NCBI GenBank assembly: GCA_000697665.1
Contig: KL197714.1
Coordinates: forward strand, 786,728 to 850,727
DNA length: 64,000 nucleotides
Origin: Jaapia argillacea MUCL 33604
Lineage: Eukaryota; Basidiomycota; Agaricomycetes; Jaapiales; Jaapiaceae
Direction of reading: 5' to 3'
Position numbers and translations under genes: made by a program. The notes beneath the pieces were generated by a model. The model was given only the letters and a program-made list of their open reading frames with translations. It was not told the origin of the DNA and searched no databases. Below, piece after piece: positions 24,400-36,016 of this stretch (position 1 is its first letter; the number at the start of each line of letters is the position of its first letter).

Positions 24400-25109
24400 C
24401 TACCGGAGATGGTAGTCATCACTGACCGCCACAGAAATGATGGTTACGAGGGACGAGGCGTACCATGGAATGGAGGAAAGATGCACGGTAAGACATTACC
24501 TTCAACACTTAGGCTAATCGTGCCAATATCATAGACGCACCACCCGTAGCTTCATCATGTGTAACCTCGTCGGTGGGTTCGTGCTGAACCAAGTCTCCCA
24601 AGTCAGATTCCATGGTGGGTGGTGTAGGGAAAGGGAGCCGAGGTTTGACTGGTGTCTCCTAGTGAACAGGACCTCATTCAGGCCAAGGGCGGACACGATG
24701 TATGTATGGAGTGCAGATTGCGGCCACGTGTGTGACGATTGGCGAACGGAATGATCTTGAGTTCGAAAGATGGGGTGGCTCGGAAACGCTTTGACAACAG
24801 AGCACTAGACATGGCAACGAAGGTTCCGACGTGTTTGCCTCAAGGAAGCCAAAAGAAAACAACGAGGCAAAGAACTTATTGTGGGCTGGGCATTATGAAA
24901 GGAATGATTGACTTTAGAAATGGACCGTTATGGTGGTCGCAGTTGCCTTTCAAAGCCAGCGTACCACCCAATTCTGGCGTGGGAATCCCTAATATCGCGT
25001 CAATCAAAAGAAGGACAAATAGTCGCGTCCCCCAATAAAGCGACGCGCCTATTGCGCTCTGCATTCCTCCCAACGAAAATCCCCCCACCACCTCATCACT
25101 GTCGCTAGA
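24400..25109. other. Intergenic region between the GST and SNF2 genes
   Basis: About 700 bases between divergent genes, so it should hold both promoters and possibly the unresolved first exon of the GST gene on the left. No other gene is seen. Confidence 0.4.
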
Positions 25110-28100
25110 ATGGCCAGCTCTGAATTCTCAGAGGACCTCTTGATTCTTGCGAAACAACATCTTGGCCTCCCCGCCTACGCTTCAGTAAGTCGCGTCAATT
25201 CCGCCTACGGGCCGGTGATGTCAAAAGAGAAGTTTGGTAAGTCGGTGTCTCACGAGCTCTTGTCTTCTTTGCACAGGCCGCATCAGTACCGCAAGCCTAT
25301 TTAGTAGAGTTGAAGAGGCATCAAGCATTCTATCCCCATGACACGAACGTATGTTCTGACGGTCCAGGACGTGGATTGAATGCTGATCGTCCCTCTACGC
25401 GTAGTTTCGCCTTGAGCTCCAACCCGGTAGAGGGCGTGAGTCGATTGTTCCAGGATTCATGCGAAAGTAATTATCACTGACGCTCTTTTCCAAGTGGGAG
25501 TCGTTACTTGCCTCGAGCAGGGATGCGAAAACATCAAGATACCCCTCGCCGCTCGCATTGGCAAAGCTGATGGCGGTAAGGCTGACGGTCTGGGGTCTCT
25601 GACGGCATATAGAGTGGGTTTAACTCGAATTATGTCGTACACCTTCCTGACACCTCGACTAGTCACATGTGGTGGACCACGCCAGCCACATGAGGAACCG
25701 CCACATGCGCGTGAAAGCTGAGCAGATGGCAAAAAAATCAGGGAGTGGTCATAGCGTGAGTCCTTGTGAATGTCAACCGAGTATATGCGTGAATAGTTTC
25801 TATGTAGGTTGCATCTGTTTCGGGAATGAGTAGAACTGCCTCCCAAACACCCAGGCGCAGCCTCCTCACTACCCTTGATAATACTTTTGGTCCCCCACCA
25901 AGTTCGTCACCTGTTTCATCGACTAGTAGGGCCCGCGGCCTTCCGAGCAGTAGTCCCATCGTCAAAAGGGAACCTGTGCGAGCGGTAATTCCCTTCAAAC
26001 GGCCTTCCATTTCCTATGATGTCAAGTCGGAGGATGAAGACTCCGATGTATCGCTGTTTCCGTTGGCTTCCTCCTCCCCGCCCTCTGCGAAGAAGCTCAA
26101 ATTTGAAGAGACAAAGCCTTTTGGTAACCCGCGAATTGCCAGCTCTCCCTCCAAGCCACCACGCCTTCCGGATCACACCCCAGCGGTCGACGTTGACGAC
26201 ACTCGCGCAAAGCTAATTGAGGTCCAGTCGAAGATTGGCACCGTCCAGCTTACACTGACGCGGCTTAGGCGAAAGAAGAAGCCGAGTCGAGCCGACTTCA
26301 CTCGTATAGCGAACCTGGCGTTGAGTTTGGCCCAACTCCAGAGAGAAAAGGAGCGGTACAACGCCCTGATACCCTCCGCTGCTCCAAAGCCAACGAAGGT
26401 AGAAGCTAAACCGTTGCACCCTCAGCATCATGGCGTCCTCGCTCCACAAATGGTAGCCTCTGGCTCAAATAGTCGACTTCCTCCGGCCTTTGGGACAAGC
26501 CTATCTTCTCCCACCATCAAACCCTTGCAGGCGCCAAAGTTACTAACCTCAGGAATTGTGAAGATGGACCTCGATGAATACAACCCCTTAGACGATTCGG
26601 AAGACGAGAACGTGCCGCCGGGAGCCCTTATACCTTACTTTGCACCTGCCGCAAAGGCGGATGAGTACGTTGCATCTTTTTGCATCGGTGCGAAGCCTGA
26701 CATTCCTTGGTGGTAGCATCGAGAAGTTCCTCATCGCAGCCGGAAATGCTGAACAGTTTGATGGAAACCAGAGCGTCGATAAAGCCCTCGAGAAGCTCCA
26801 TCTACAGAATTTGTTTGAGCCTCTACCAGGTATGCAAGTCGCACTTATGCCTCATCAAGCCATTGGAGTGGCGTGGATGTTGGAGAAAGAAAAAGGTAGG
26901 GACAAGGGTGGGTGTCTGAGTGACGAAATGGGTCTCGGGAAGGTGAGCTATCTTGTTATCCATGACGTATAAATACTGAGCCAGCTCGTTTGCCTGGTAG
27001 ACTATTCAGATGTATGAGGATATTGTTATGTCCGTGGAATCGACGCACTGACCATTTTTTTTCAGGATTGCTGTCATGGTCTCGAATCGTTCTGATGACC
27101 CCCGGACGAAGACGAACCTGATCGTCGCACCCCTTGCCCTTCTCGACCAGTGGAAACTCGAAATTGAGATGAAGACAAATCTCGACCTGCAGATTCTGAT
27201 CTATCATGGTAGCATCATCAGCCCCCCCTCAGTGATGATTGAAACTGATGATAGACGATACTCAGGCTCCAGCAGGCCAAGGAAAAAGGCGGATTTGATG
27301 AAATACGATGTGATCCTCACTACTTTCCAGGTAAGGTTGCTGAATCGGTTTGTACCCGGTGTCGATATTTGACGGTTGTTTGTAGACACTAGCGCATCAG
27401 TGGCCCGACGAGGAAGCTCGTTTGAAGGAGAAGACGAAGAAGCGTAGGAAGAAGAAAAAGGATGATTTCATCACCAGCGACTCGGAAGCCGATGAACCCA
27501 AGCCAAGGAAAGGGAGGAAGACAGAACGTGAGTCGATCACAAAATCATCCAAGTATATTTTCTCAAACAGTCGTTTGTAGTTGGCATCCTCTTCCAGATC
27601 GATGTGAGTGGCGGTTCCCGCTATTTTGCACGCATTCCTGACTATTTCCTCAGTGGCATCGAGTCATACTCGACGAGGTACAAAATATTCGCAATAAGAT
27701 GACCCGTGAGCTTCGTTGGGGATTTACACTCCGATCGTCATGCTGATGAGATAACGCAGGAGTGTCTCGGGCGGTTACCCATGTCAATGCCAAGTATCGA
27801 TGGTGGTGAGTCTCCCGTCTCGTAATTCCGTGTTCTCGAAGCCTAAGATTTCTTTCCTAGCTTGACTGGCACCCCCATCATTAACGGCCTTTGTGATGCC
27901 TACCCATATCTTCGCTTCCTACAGGTTTGTTTCTGGTGATCTCAGGCGATATTGGATTCTCACCAATCATTAGATTCGTCCTTGGTACGAGTGGGAATAT
28001 TTCAACTCTCACATCGCTTGCTACGAGAAGAAGAATCCTTCTTTAGCCACAAACAAACTGCAAGTTGTTTTCGCTTCAACGCTGTTGCGCCGCAAGAAGG

Positions 28101-30373
28101 ATTCTATGTTGGATGGCAAACGTCTTGTGGAGCTTCCGGAGAAAGATGTTCAACTTTGCAAGCTGGAGTTCTCCGAAGAAGAACGCGCAATCTACAAGAT
28201 GGTGGAGGTCAAGAGCCAGGCGACTTTTAATCGCTACTTACGAGCTGGCGTTGTCCTGAAGTGAGCAAGCGTCTATGGTACCCCAACGATTCACGCGGCT
28301 GATGACAATTTCCCTAGGAACTATCATCAAGGTGCCTCCCTTGTCGTCACATCCTTGGATGCGTTTTCCTGACCATATCTATGATAGTGCTTGTTCTACT
28401 GTTGCGTCTTCGCCAGATATGTTCTCACCCGTCCCTCATCTACGAAGAGGGGGACGGGTATATCAACCCGGATGGGTCCGACGATCGCTCATCTTTGGAG
28501 GCTCGCATGGTCCTGACCCGTGCCTCTCAACTAGTCGGCGGTGACTTTGTTTTGAAAATGAAGGCCAAGTTGAAGGAATCTGCTCTCCGTCGGATGGATG
28601 CCGAAAAAGCGGTAAGGCTTACCATCCCATGTCGTTGAAACCGACTGATTTGAGCTCGCTAGTCTCCCGATGCAACTGTGGAAGATGACGAGTGTCCCAT
28701 TTGCTTCGACGTGTTCACCGACGCTTGTGTCACCTCTTGTACCCACGTTTTTTGCCGTGAATGTATCAGTGAGTTGGACCCATCGCATCCGCTGTCGACG
28801 CTGAATAACCTTGTCAATAGTGGATGTTGTTAATGCAGCGCCTGCTGTTGACGATGCGAACGAACCTGTGCGATTTAAAGAGAACCAACACCCTTGTCAG
28901 TACCCTGATCCCGATGGATTCACCTTTACTGATGCCAATTAGGCCCGACCTGCCGCACACCCATCTCTGAGGAAAATGTTTTCCCGCTGAAGGCTTTCGA
29001 ACCGTCGACCGCCGAACTTGCTCAGGCCAAAGGTGGTTCTAGCAAGATCCAAGATACGGACGAAGAGATGGCCGACGTTTCGGAGCTTCTGACGAAGAAG
29101 GCTGGTAAGGGGAAGAGGAAGAAACCCGTTCCGAAGAAAAGGCGCCGGGCCGTTGACTCTGAGGATGACTCTGAGGAGGATGACGACGAAGACGAGGGCG
29201 ACGACATGAGCGACTTCATTGTTGAGAGTGACGAGGACGAGGAAGAGAAGGATGCCCGCCGTGCTCTCAAGAAGAGATTATCTAAGGGGAAGGGTCGCGC
29301 CATCGTCCTCGATTGCGACGAGGATGATGATATCATCTGTGGCAAGCCGAAGGACAAGCCCCAACCAACTCGACAACAGGACGGACAGATTATGCTCATG
29401 TCCAAGTTCTTGCCATCCACGAAGATGAAGGTGAGCAGCCGCGTCGCCACTTTCGTGATCTATTTGTTGAGTTTTATATGGTAGTTTATGATGGAGAGTT
29501 TGAAGAAGAATGCAAAGGAGAACCCCGAAGAAAAGGTGATCCAATTCTACCAACACCGTTACCATCGACTCAATTCCTCCCGTCTCGCAGACCCTTATCA
29601 TCTCACAATGGACTCAATGTCTCTCGCTCGTATCAAACTATCTTGAGGAGGAAGGTATCCTCCACGTTAAGTACGTCGATCTCCTTACTTTTTCCCCCGC
29701 ATCCTCTAACTCGCTGTTGCCTCCAGATATCAAGGTGATATGAATCGTGCCAAGAGGGACCAAGCCGTGCGCGTGTTCATGTCCAAGGACAAGGCAACGG
29801 TCATGCTTATGTCTCTCAAATGTGGGGGTGTTGGTCTCAACTTGACCCGTGCCAACCGTATGTTCCGCTACGTTCCCCCTCTGCTTCATTCGTGATCACT
29901 TAGCGTTATGTATGTAGGAGTCATCTCGTTGGACTTGGGTTGGAGTGAGGCGGTGGAGAGCCAAGCGTTTGATCGAGTGCATCGTCTTGGACAAATGAGG
30001 GATGTCGTCGTTCAGCGGTTGGTTGTCTCAGATACAGTCGAAGATAGGGTGTTGGCTCTTCAGGAACGAAAGGTTAGTTATGCGTTCCTCTTTTTGCCTT
30101 GAGATGGTGAGTTGACATTGTTTCCTCGAAATAGAGGAATCTCGCAGATGGATCCCTGGGGGAAGGAAGTGGAAAGAAGATCGGTCGTAGGTGTTCATTA
30201 TTTCTTCTGACCGACTTCAGCTCAATGGATCCATGTATCTTTCATAGGGTTGAGTGTTCGCGAACTGGCAAACTGTATGATGTTCTGCCCTGTTGTTTCC
30301 CTTGATTTGCCACTGACCCTTTTGTTTTACAGTGTTCGGATTGGATCACCGAGGTCGTCTGCTCAACGCTTAA
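25110..30373 (+). CDS. SNF2-family ATPase with embedded RING finger (Rad5/Rad16/Uls1 group)
   Basis: Nuclear DNA translocase and probable ubiquitin ligase. A RING between the two helicase lobes is the mark of Rad5, Rad16, Uls1 and HLTF. The start at 25110 gives MASSEFSEDLLILAKQHLGL; a possible zinc finger follows (VVTCLEQGCENIK, then HMRNRHMRVK, a C-x4-C and H-x4-H pair), then a Ser/Pro-rich region. Lobe 1: MPHQAIGVAWMLEKEKGRD, DEMGLGKTIQ (Walker A), LIVAPLALLDQW, ILDEVQNIRN (DEVQ instead of the common DEAH), CLTGTPIING. RING: CPICFDVFTDACVTSCTHVF, then CPTCRTPI. A long acidic/Lys-rich linker precedes lobe 2: LIISQWTQCLSLV, GGVGLNLTRAN, AFDRVHRLGQ. The end is ELANLFGLDHRGRLLNA. No HIRAN domain is seen, favouring Uls1/Rad16 over Rad5. 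It has many exons, one of only 11 bases. Fusion of the N-terminal finger exons to the helicase is the least certain part of the model. Confidence 0.87.
27001..27011 (+). other. 11-base micro-exon inside helicase motif I of the SNF2 gene
   Basis: The exon before it ends at 26942 with GLGK and a GTGAGC donor. ACTATTCAGAT at 27001-27011 is preceded by TAG and followed by GTATGA; the next exon begins at 27066 after TTCAG. Joined, they read GLGKTIQMIAVMV, the expected continuation of Walker A. Skipping the micro-exon would shift the frame, so it is needed for a working ATPase. Confidence 0.8.
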
Positions 30374-30910
30374 AGGAGTCGACCCGCTCAAATCCACTGT
30401 CCTGCCCCTGGCACTCGGTTATGCGCTCCCTACATTATTCATGAACGTCCAGTTCCAGTTTTTATGCCTTGTGATGCTTGGGGTTGTGCTTTATTATCCT
30501 GTTGTTTTTGCCCCTCTCATTTGCTAGTGCATCCCCCCTTCTATCTCTCTCAACGGATTTAGATTAGATTCATACCCTATTCATTCCTAGGTTATCCCGT
30601 GCTCTTTTGCACTGTACTTTATCGTCGTAGCACGGTGTGTTCTATTGTTCTGATGCTCTCCAATATGCTTCTTGTCGTGCACACTGCGAGGTCATGTTAT
30701 GATCTAGAAACTGTCGCTGAAGTCCAACGAGAGCGCCTCGCAATACTTATTACGGTTTGAACCTGGGGCGAGAGGCAATTTGGAGGGGACTCGGATTCGG
30801 AACAAGCGCTGAGATATGGAGTGCAACAGAGGATAGATTTCGATATATTTCCACATAAATAACCAGCGAAGGAGTGCTGTTGGGTAGTCCGAAGTGTAGA
30901 TCCACCTCGG
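30374..30910. other. Intergenic region between convergent genes
   Basis: About 540 T-rich bases between the convergent SNF2 and ribosome recycling factor genes; probably two 3' UTRs. No gene is seen. Confidence 0.45.
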
Positions 30911-31979
30911 TTACTTGGCCCCCGTCGTCTTCTTGAAAGCCGCCAAAACTTTGTCGACATCAGCGATGAACTTGTCGGTCAATTTTTGGAGCTGGGAGTG
31001 AGATTAGAGATCAGTATTCGCAGTAACGACGTACGAAGACGTATGCGAAGAAGGCAAAGGATGTAACGACGTCGAGACACGTACCTCTTCAACCTCCTTA
31101 CTATGTTTCCCATGCCCACTGGCCTTGACGCCCGTTTGGTGATGTTTGCGGATTTGGACGCGGGCATCTTCAGCTTGGCGGAGGGCTGTTGTGTAGAGTG
31201 CTGTTCGTGCTTCTATTGTTGGCCTGTCGCGGTTCATCAGTTGAGGAATAAGAATTGGAACGGAAGGAGAAGAGGGGGTAAGGCTTACTTGGGGATTGGT
31301 ATCCTCAGAGTGCGACTGTCTTGTCGCTGAGGGGTGATATGAGGTAGTTTGGCGTCGTAGATTGCGCTTTCGACGGCTTTAAGGGTCTACTAATGCGTGT
31401 TGAGGACACAGTCAGTAAAACTTCTCGCAGTGATAAGAGCAAAGAAAAATCACTCACATCCTCTTCAAACACGGTGACCAATAACATGGACCCATCCTTA
31501 ACCCCAACAGTGGCGACCTCGTCCAACCTTACCTTCCCCTCCGCTCCTTTCAAGCTAACCCTGACAGGGTCCAACAAACTAGGAACGACCCTCCCACTAG
31601 ACCTACTCTCCATACCCGCGACTTCTTTCTTAAACCAATCCAAAACGGTAGTCATCCCGGTTTGGGTAGAAACATAGGCGCGTGTAGCGTGGAAGGACTG
31701 AGAAGCGGGGATTAGGGAGTCTGTTGAAATTAGTTGGTGGGCGCGGTGTTTGGAGTGCGAGGAGGGTTCGTCGATGTCTCGGTGGGGTGTTTCGTCGTCA
31801 TCGTCGTTGTGTTTGGATTTCTTGTGTGAATAATCTTTGTCTTTTTTACTGTGTTTGGAGGCGAAAGAGCGGGTTTGGAAGGGGTGGAGGGGGGTGGATG
31901 AGGTGGAAAGGAGGGAGAGAAGGGGAGGTGGTGGTGGCAGGGAACGGGTGCGGGTGAGCGCGTGTCTGAAGAGGGACAT
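30911..31979 (-). CDS. RRF1: Mitochondrial ribosome recycling factor, 279 aa
   Basis: Splits post-termination ribosomes into subunits in the mitochondrial matrix. Four exons in phase: 31458-31979, 31289-31386, 31085-31223 and 30911-30991. The N-terminus (MSLFRHALTRTRSLPPP and onward) is rich in Arg/Ser/Pro without acidic residues, typical of a targeting peptide, followed by a Lys/His/Asp-rich spacer. The RRF domain includes GRVVPSLLDPVRVSLKGAEG, VATVGVKDGSMLLVTVFEED, TLKAVESAIYDAKLP, and IPIPKPTIEARTAL, the equivalent of the bacterial PPLTEERR hinge. The last helix is LQKLTDKFIADVDKVLAAF. Length is normal for fungal homologues. Confidence 0.9.
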
Positions 31980-32975
31980 GGTCTTTTCTGGTGGTGTCCT
32001 CTACGACGCGACTCGGAGGGCTCGGAGGACGCGTTCAGCTAAAATTGGAACATGAAAATGGGCGTGGGTAGTTATTTCCGCCTTGAGACGAGGTTCACAA
32101 CTTGCTATCGTACTTGACCAATCAATCGCTGTTCGCTGCTCTGATGCACCACCTCTGGTACTGGAATGTCATTTGGCGAGCCTGGTGGAAACTGCTATTC
32201 AAAATGTAGCAGGAACTCGATTTCTCTGATTTTCTTCTGGGGCGATGTCAACATATACTGTATTCACAGGGAACGTTGCGGCGTCTCGCGTTCATAACAA
32301 GCTGCCTGCACCCTGTTGGTGATCATCGCTTTGGTGGCAGTGATTGTGCTCCTTTGCTCGGTTTACCACCGTTAAGATTCATTAGATTTGAGGACCCACT
32401 ACCAGTTTAATCGATCACTGCTCGGGGCTCAGCGCTCAACATGCCGCGATGCTGTATACGGGACCGAATAGAAGCGCAGTACTGGGAGACCTTGGATGTG
32501 AGTTTCCGATATCACGTTGTCCATTCAATCATCTAAACATGGCTACTAATTTCCGTCGCTGGGCCGATGCACATCATGCAAATAGGCCCTACGAATGGGT
32601 AGTGGGACTCTCCAGTATGCTTTGGATGCACCATGCACTTCCCTCCCGGCTATGCCTCATGACGCTCGGCTCCATTCTCCCTCCCGCGACTTGGGGTGTC
32701 TTTAACAAGTCAAGTTTCATGCCTTAATTTCCCTGTTCGTATCATAGATCTCCTCTTCTCAATCGAGGACTGAGTTGGTGAGTATAACTAGGCTTTCCTC
32801 CTTGGGTTTAGGGTCTGACGCACTCAAACATTCAAGGGTTTTTCTTTCCAAACAAGCTCAACAAACTCAGAGCAATCTGGCATATAAGCTGTAATGGGAG
32901 CGCAATAACCTACTTGCCAAACGTGCGCCTCCCCCTTTTGTGAAACAACCATGAGCCTTTTCCATGCCTATCTGA
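31980..32975. other. Region without a supported gene
   Basis: About 1 kb upstream of the recycling factor gene, holding its promoter. A plus-strand frame at 32449-32727 (92 codons) has no family resemblance; it could be a first exon of the following hypothetical gene, but I could not connect it. Confidence 0.35.
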
Positions 32976-32990
32976 AAAACGTCAGTTCCA

Positions 32991-33818
32991 TTGCCCTCCC
33001 CTAACTTTATACAACTCACAAGGCCCCCTTTCCAGAGCGTGGATGACGCGACGTTGCGTTATGTCATGACCTTCGCCTCTCGCGAAGTTGCCGACGAGTG
33101 GTGGCGAATCGTCTCTACTCCTCCAAGTCCATACACCAAGACAATTACCCGAATCTCCCCTCAATTCTACACTCACAAAAACGATCCACTCCTCGTTTGC
33201 GACTTCTTCTGTGGGCGCTACCACGAGGCTACTCCTCCGTTTTTAGGACGCATGTTTTTCACGACGTTGAACCGGTCGGATTTGGGTGATGGTTTGGCCA
33301 TCATCCCACCAATTGATATCGCCGATCACGTCAGCGGGAATTGGTGAGTCACTTTGCATACTTGCAAGATGATGGAGCCAGTGACCGAATCGCTATGGCT
33401 GCCTTGCGTAAAGGTTTTACATCCGCTCCAAAGCTGAACCTCGCAGATATTGGTATTGTCCAGCGGCGGGTGTACGTGGGTGCACTGTATGCCCGCATCC
33501 CAGCGAACCTGCTTGCAATCGGGTACACACCCCCGCGACAAACGTACCAGGTTCTGCATCTAAATCCAAGGTGACATCTTCGATAATGGGAAGATCATGA
33601 TCAGGAGCGACCAAATCTCCATTTCAACTTCTATCTCCCGTTTCGTTTCGTTTGAGGACGATTCGAGTTGTCTTGTTCTCTCGGAGAAACGAAGTGATAT
33701 CCGATTTGGTGATTTTGGAGATGGATTTAGGAAATGTGAAAGTGGGGATGGTGTGGATGTCGTTAGGGTGGTTCCTGGTGGAAGTGGAGAAGGAGGCGAA
33801 GTTTGGGAATTGGTCTGA
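32991..33818 (+). CDS. Hypothetical protein, gene model incomplete
   Basis: I do not recognise the family. Two stretches look like real coding sequence in compatible style: an upstream frame (about 32976-33345) reading VDDATLRYVMTFASREVADE, PQFYTHKNDPLLVCDFFCGR and DGLAIIPPIDIADHVSGNW, and a downstream frame (about 33560-33818) reading FDNGKIMIRSDQISIS and ending GGEVWELV. The segment between them (33346-33555) is open in one frame, but I could not find splice sites that clearly join all three. No ATG lies in the first frame before 33063, so the true start is probably in an unseen upstream exon. Alternating hydrophobic residues suggest beta-strands, but this is a weak impression. It may be intact with unusual introns or may be decaying. 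Confidence 0.38.
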
Positions 33819-34263
33819 TTCGATGTTTCGTGTTGGGATTATCGAGTGTCACTTTCACAGAGAAATCAGAAATCATCACACTGAAATCTCATATGGTCGC
33901 ATAAATCAGCTCGGTTCAAACCTCGCTTCGTCTCCGGGAACAAGTTCTACATCTCAGAGGGGGTTGGTGGAAACTGTCCCAAGCAATCGTTGGGGTTAGG
34001 TTTTCCATTCCTTGTGCGCGGAAGAAGCTTTGTGTAACAAATAACTGAGTCGATTTCGGCTGGTGATTTCCACAAGTGCTTTAGCTGGTTTTCGGAGGTA
34101 TAGTGACGGATGAGTGGGTCCATGATGGGGATTATACTTACCGAATATCTAGGAGTATGCTACAACACAACTTTCTATACACATCCAACGTTCGTCTATT
34201 CATTCGTCCAATTTATCCTCCATGCCCTAACCCCTCCCACCTCTCCTCACCCTCTCCCCACGC
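33819..34263. other. Intergenic region between convergent genes
   Basis: About 445 bases between the hypothetical plus-strand gene and the stop codon of the carrier gene. No gene is seen. Confidence 0.4.
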
Positions 34264-35537
34264 TCAACCAAACCTCCTACTCAACCCATCATAAATCAAG
34301 AAAATAATCGCACTACTTGGTATACTCCTTGCAACCGTGATCCCACAACCCGCATACAAACCTTTCAACCCCTGTTTCCTATACAACTCAACAAACGTCC
34401 CGAAAAAAGTTGGTCTTCGACTCGTCGACGACGAAGTAATTTGACCACGAGGTCGGAGTTCTTCTTCAGTTTGGATGGTTGATTTGACGGTGTCTGCCGG
34501 GAAGAGAGCTAAATTGTACATCCCTCCTGCAAATGCACCTGATAGAGCAGATTCCCAAGCGGCCAAGTCTCTCCTTTTCTTCTTCTCTATACCATCATCA
34601 CTCGTGCCAGGGGAAGATGTCGCCTCGCCAGGGTTCAAAGCTATTAAACCTCGTGCGAAAGCTTCTTTCGTAGCGAACCAAGCTGCCCCACCTCCCGTTT
34701 CTCGAATGAAAGTACCGGTTTGACCGAGCCACAGGCCTCGTATACCCGTCTGGCGGATTATGGAGGTTAGGAGGGTTATAGGGCCCGGGAGGTTGTGGGG
34801 TATTGTGGGCGATGCTGAGAGTGAGGGCGAGATGAGCATCTGGACTTGCATTTTGCATTTTATTAACTCGATTGGTGTTCTAACAATCAAAAGTGTGAGT
34901 TCAGAGGGAGAAGGAAGGGAGATGTGGGAAGACGGACAAGATGAAACTGGTTATGGCGCCTGCACCTGCACCTGCCAATGCTAATTCTGGCAATGAGAGG
35001 TCGACTTGGGTGGAGTTGTGGCGAAAAGTTCGGATTAGGTTTTGGAGTTCTCTATAGGAGAGGAAGAGGGATGCGTTTTCGGCCATTGCTCCTACTATAG
35101 GTGCTGGGAGACCCTGAAACCATGTAAATGGGAAGGATAAAAGGGAGACATAGTGTCAGCGTTTGGCATTCAATTTCGTGTGTAATAAATGGGGTAAGGA
35201 TCGAGTTGAAGGAACGCGGGGGTGTAGAAAAGTAGAATGAAGAGATGGACAGAAGACTAACGCGATATAACCCTCGAACACCTTCCTTCCTCCAAGTCTG
35301 CTCCAAACAATCAATCGGCCCACTAAACCTAGCCTTCTCATCCAACACCTGTGCTTGCAACCGGACCTTACATAGGTCGAAGGGATGTTCGAAGAATTTC
35401 GAAGCTATGCCAGCTGTAGAACCAAATGCGATGTCTTTTAGGGCGCGGCCGAATGGGGTGTCGAGGAAGGGGAGGGAGGGATGAGATGATGGGGGGTGTG
35501 GGCTGGTGATGGGGAGGGCAGCGTCTGAGAGGGACAT
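34264..35537 (-). CDS. ORT1: Mitochondrial carrier protein, ornithine carrier (ARG11/ORT1)-like
   Basis: Inner-membrane solute carrier, probably exchanging ornithine for protons and/or citrulline for arginine synthesis. Three exons in phase: exon 1 from 35537 ends GVRGLYR; exon 2 reads GLPAPIVGAMAENASLFLSY through ITSF; exon 3 begins LTPIELIKCKMQVQM and ends SSAIIFLIYDGLSRRFG at 34264. The three carrier signatures are present, one per repeat: HPFDLCKVRLQAQ, TPIELIKCKMQVQ and FPADTVKSTIQT. The second has Glu instead of Asp (P-I-E), as I recall for ARG11/ORT1 members. An insert of about 25 residues rich in Ser/Glu/Lys lies between the fifth and sixth helices' matrix segments. The second intron uses a GTCCGT donor. 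It is the last housekeeping gene before the repeat array, whose first unit begins about 40 bases upstream of its start codon. Confidence 0.85.
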
Positions 35538-35579
35538 CTTGGTGGTGAAGTTGGTAGGTGGTGGTGGGGAGAGGAAGGG

Positions 35580-36000
35580 GGGCTATTGCATGGTCGTGCG
35601 AGGGAGTTTTGAGGAGGAGCTGTAACGCTCGGATGCTGCGAAGTGCTCAGGTGGACGGAGATGAGGGAAGCAACATGATCCGTTCAAAAATGTTGGCACG
35701 TGGTTATCGCCACATGGTTCGGCTTGCGATCCCACCTCCGATCTCGACATGAGACTACAGTACTGTAAGTGTTACAGACACAACGATTGATGAATAGATG
35801 AATACAAAGCAAGATAACAGCGCCAGCAGTGTTCCACAAAGTTAGATAACATACACTCAACCACCACCACCAGAAGTCAGATCCAAGAGCCAGAAAGTTA
35901 GACAGTTCGGTCATACAGCGACAAAGCATGGGTGGAAGGACATAGTATGCGAAAGAAATAGAGCGACGTGGCGATAGAAGCCATCGAAGGAGGACGAGTG
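35580..36000. repeat. Array repeat R1, copy a
   Basis: First copy of a 0.3-0.4 kb repeat found at the downstream end of every family X gene. Shared landmarks are GCATGGTCGT, GAGGAGGAGCTGTAAC, GCGAAGTGCTCAGG, CGACATGAGACTA, GATGAATACAAAGCAAGATA, GTTAGATAACATACA and AGCGACAAAGCATGGG. Copies diverge by scattered substitutions and small indels, so the duplications are not very recent. Confidence 0.85.
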
Positions 36001-36016
36001 TGGGGACAAGATATTC

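Noticed and set aside
29022-29450. Minus-strand frame of 142 codons rich in Ser
   Set aside because: It is the antisense of the acidic/Lys-rich linker of the SNF2/RING gene; GA-rich coding sequence reads as Ser-rich on the other strand.
35580-36000. Repeat R1 as a long terminal repeat of a retroelement
   Set aside because: All copies face the same way beside X genes, with no TG...CA ends, primer-binding site or internal domain; tandem duplication explains them better.
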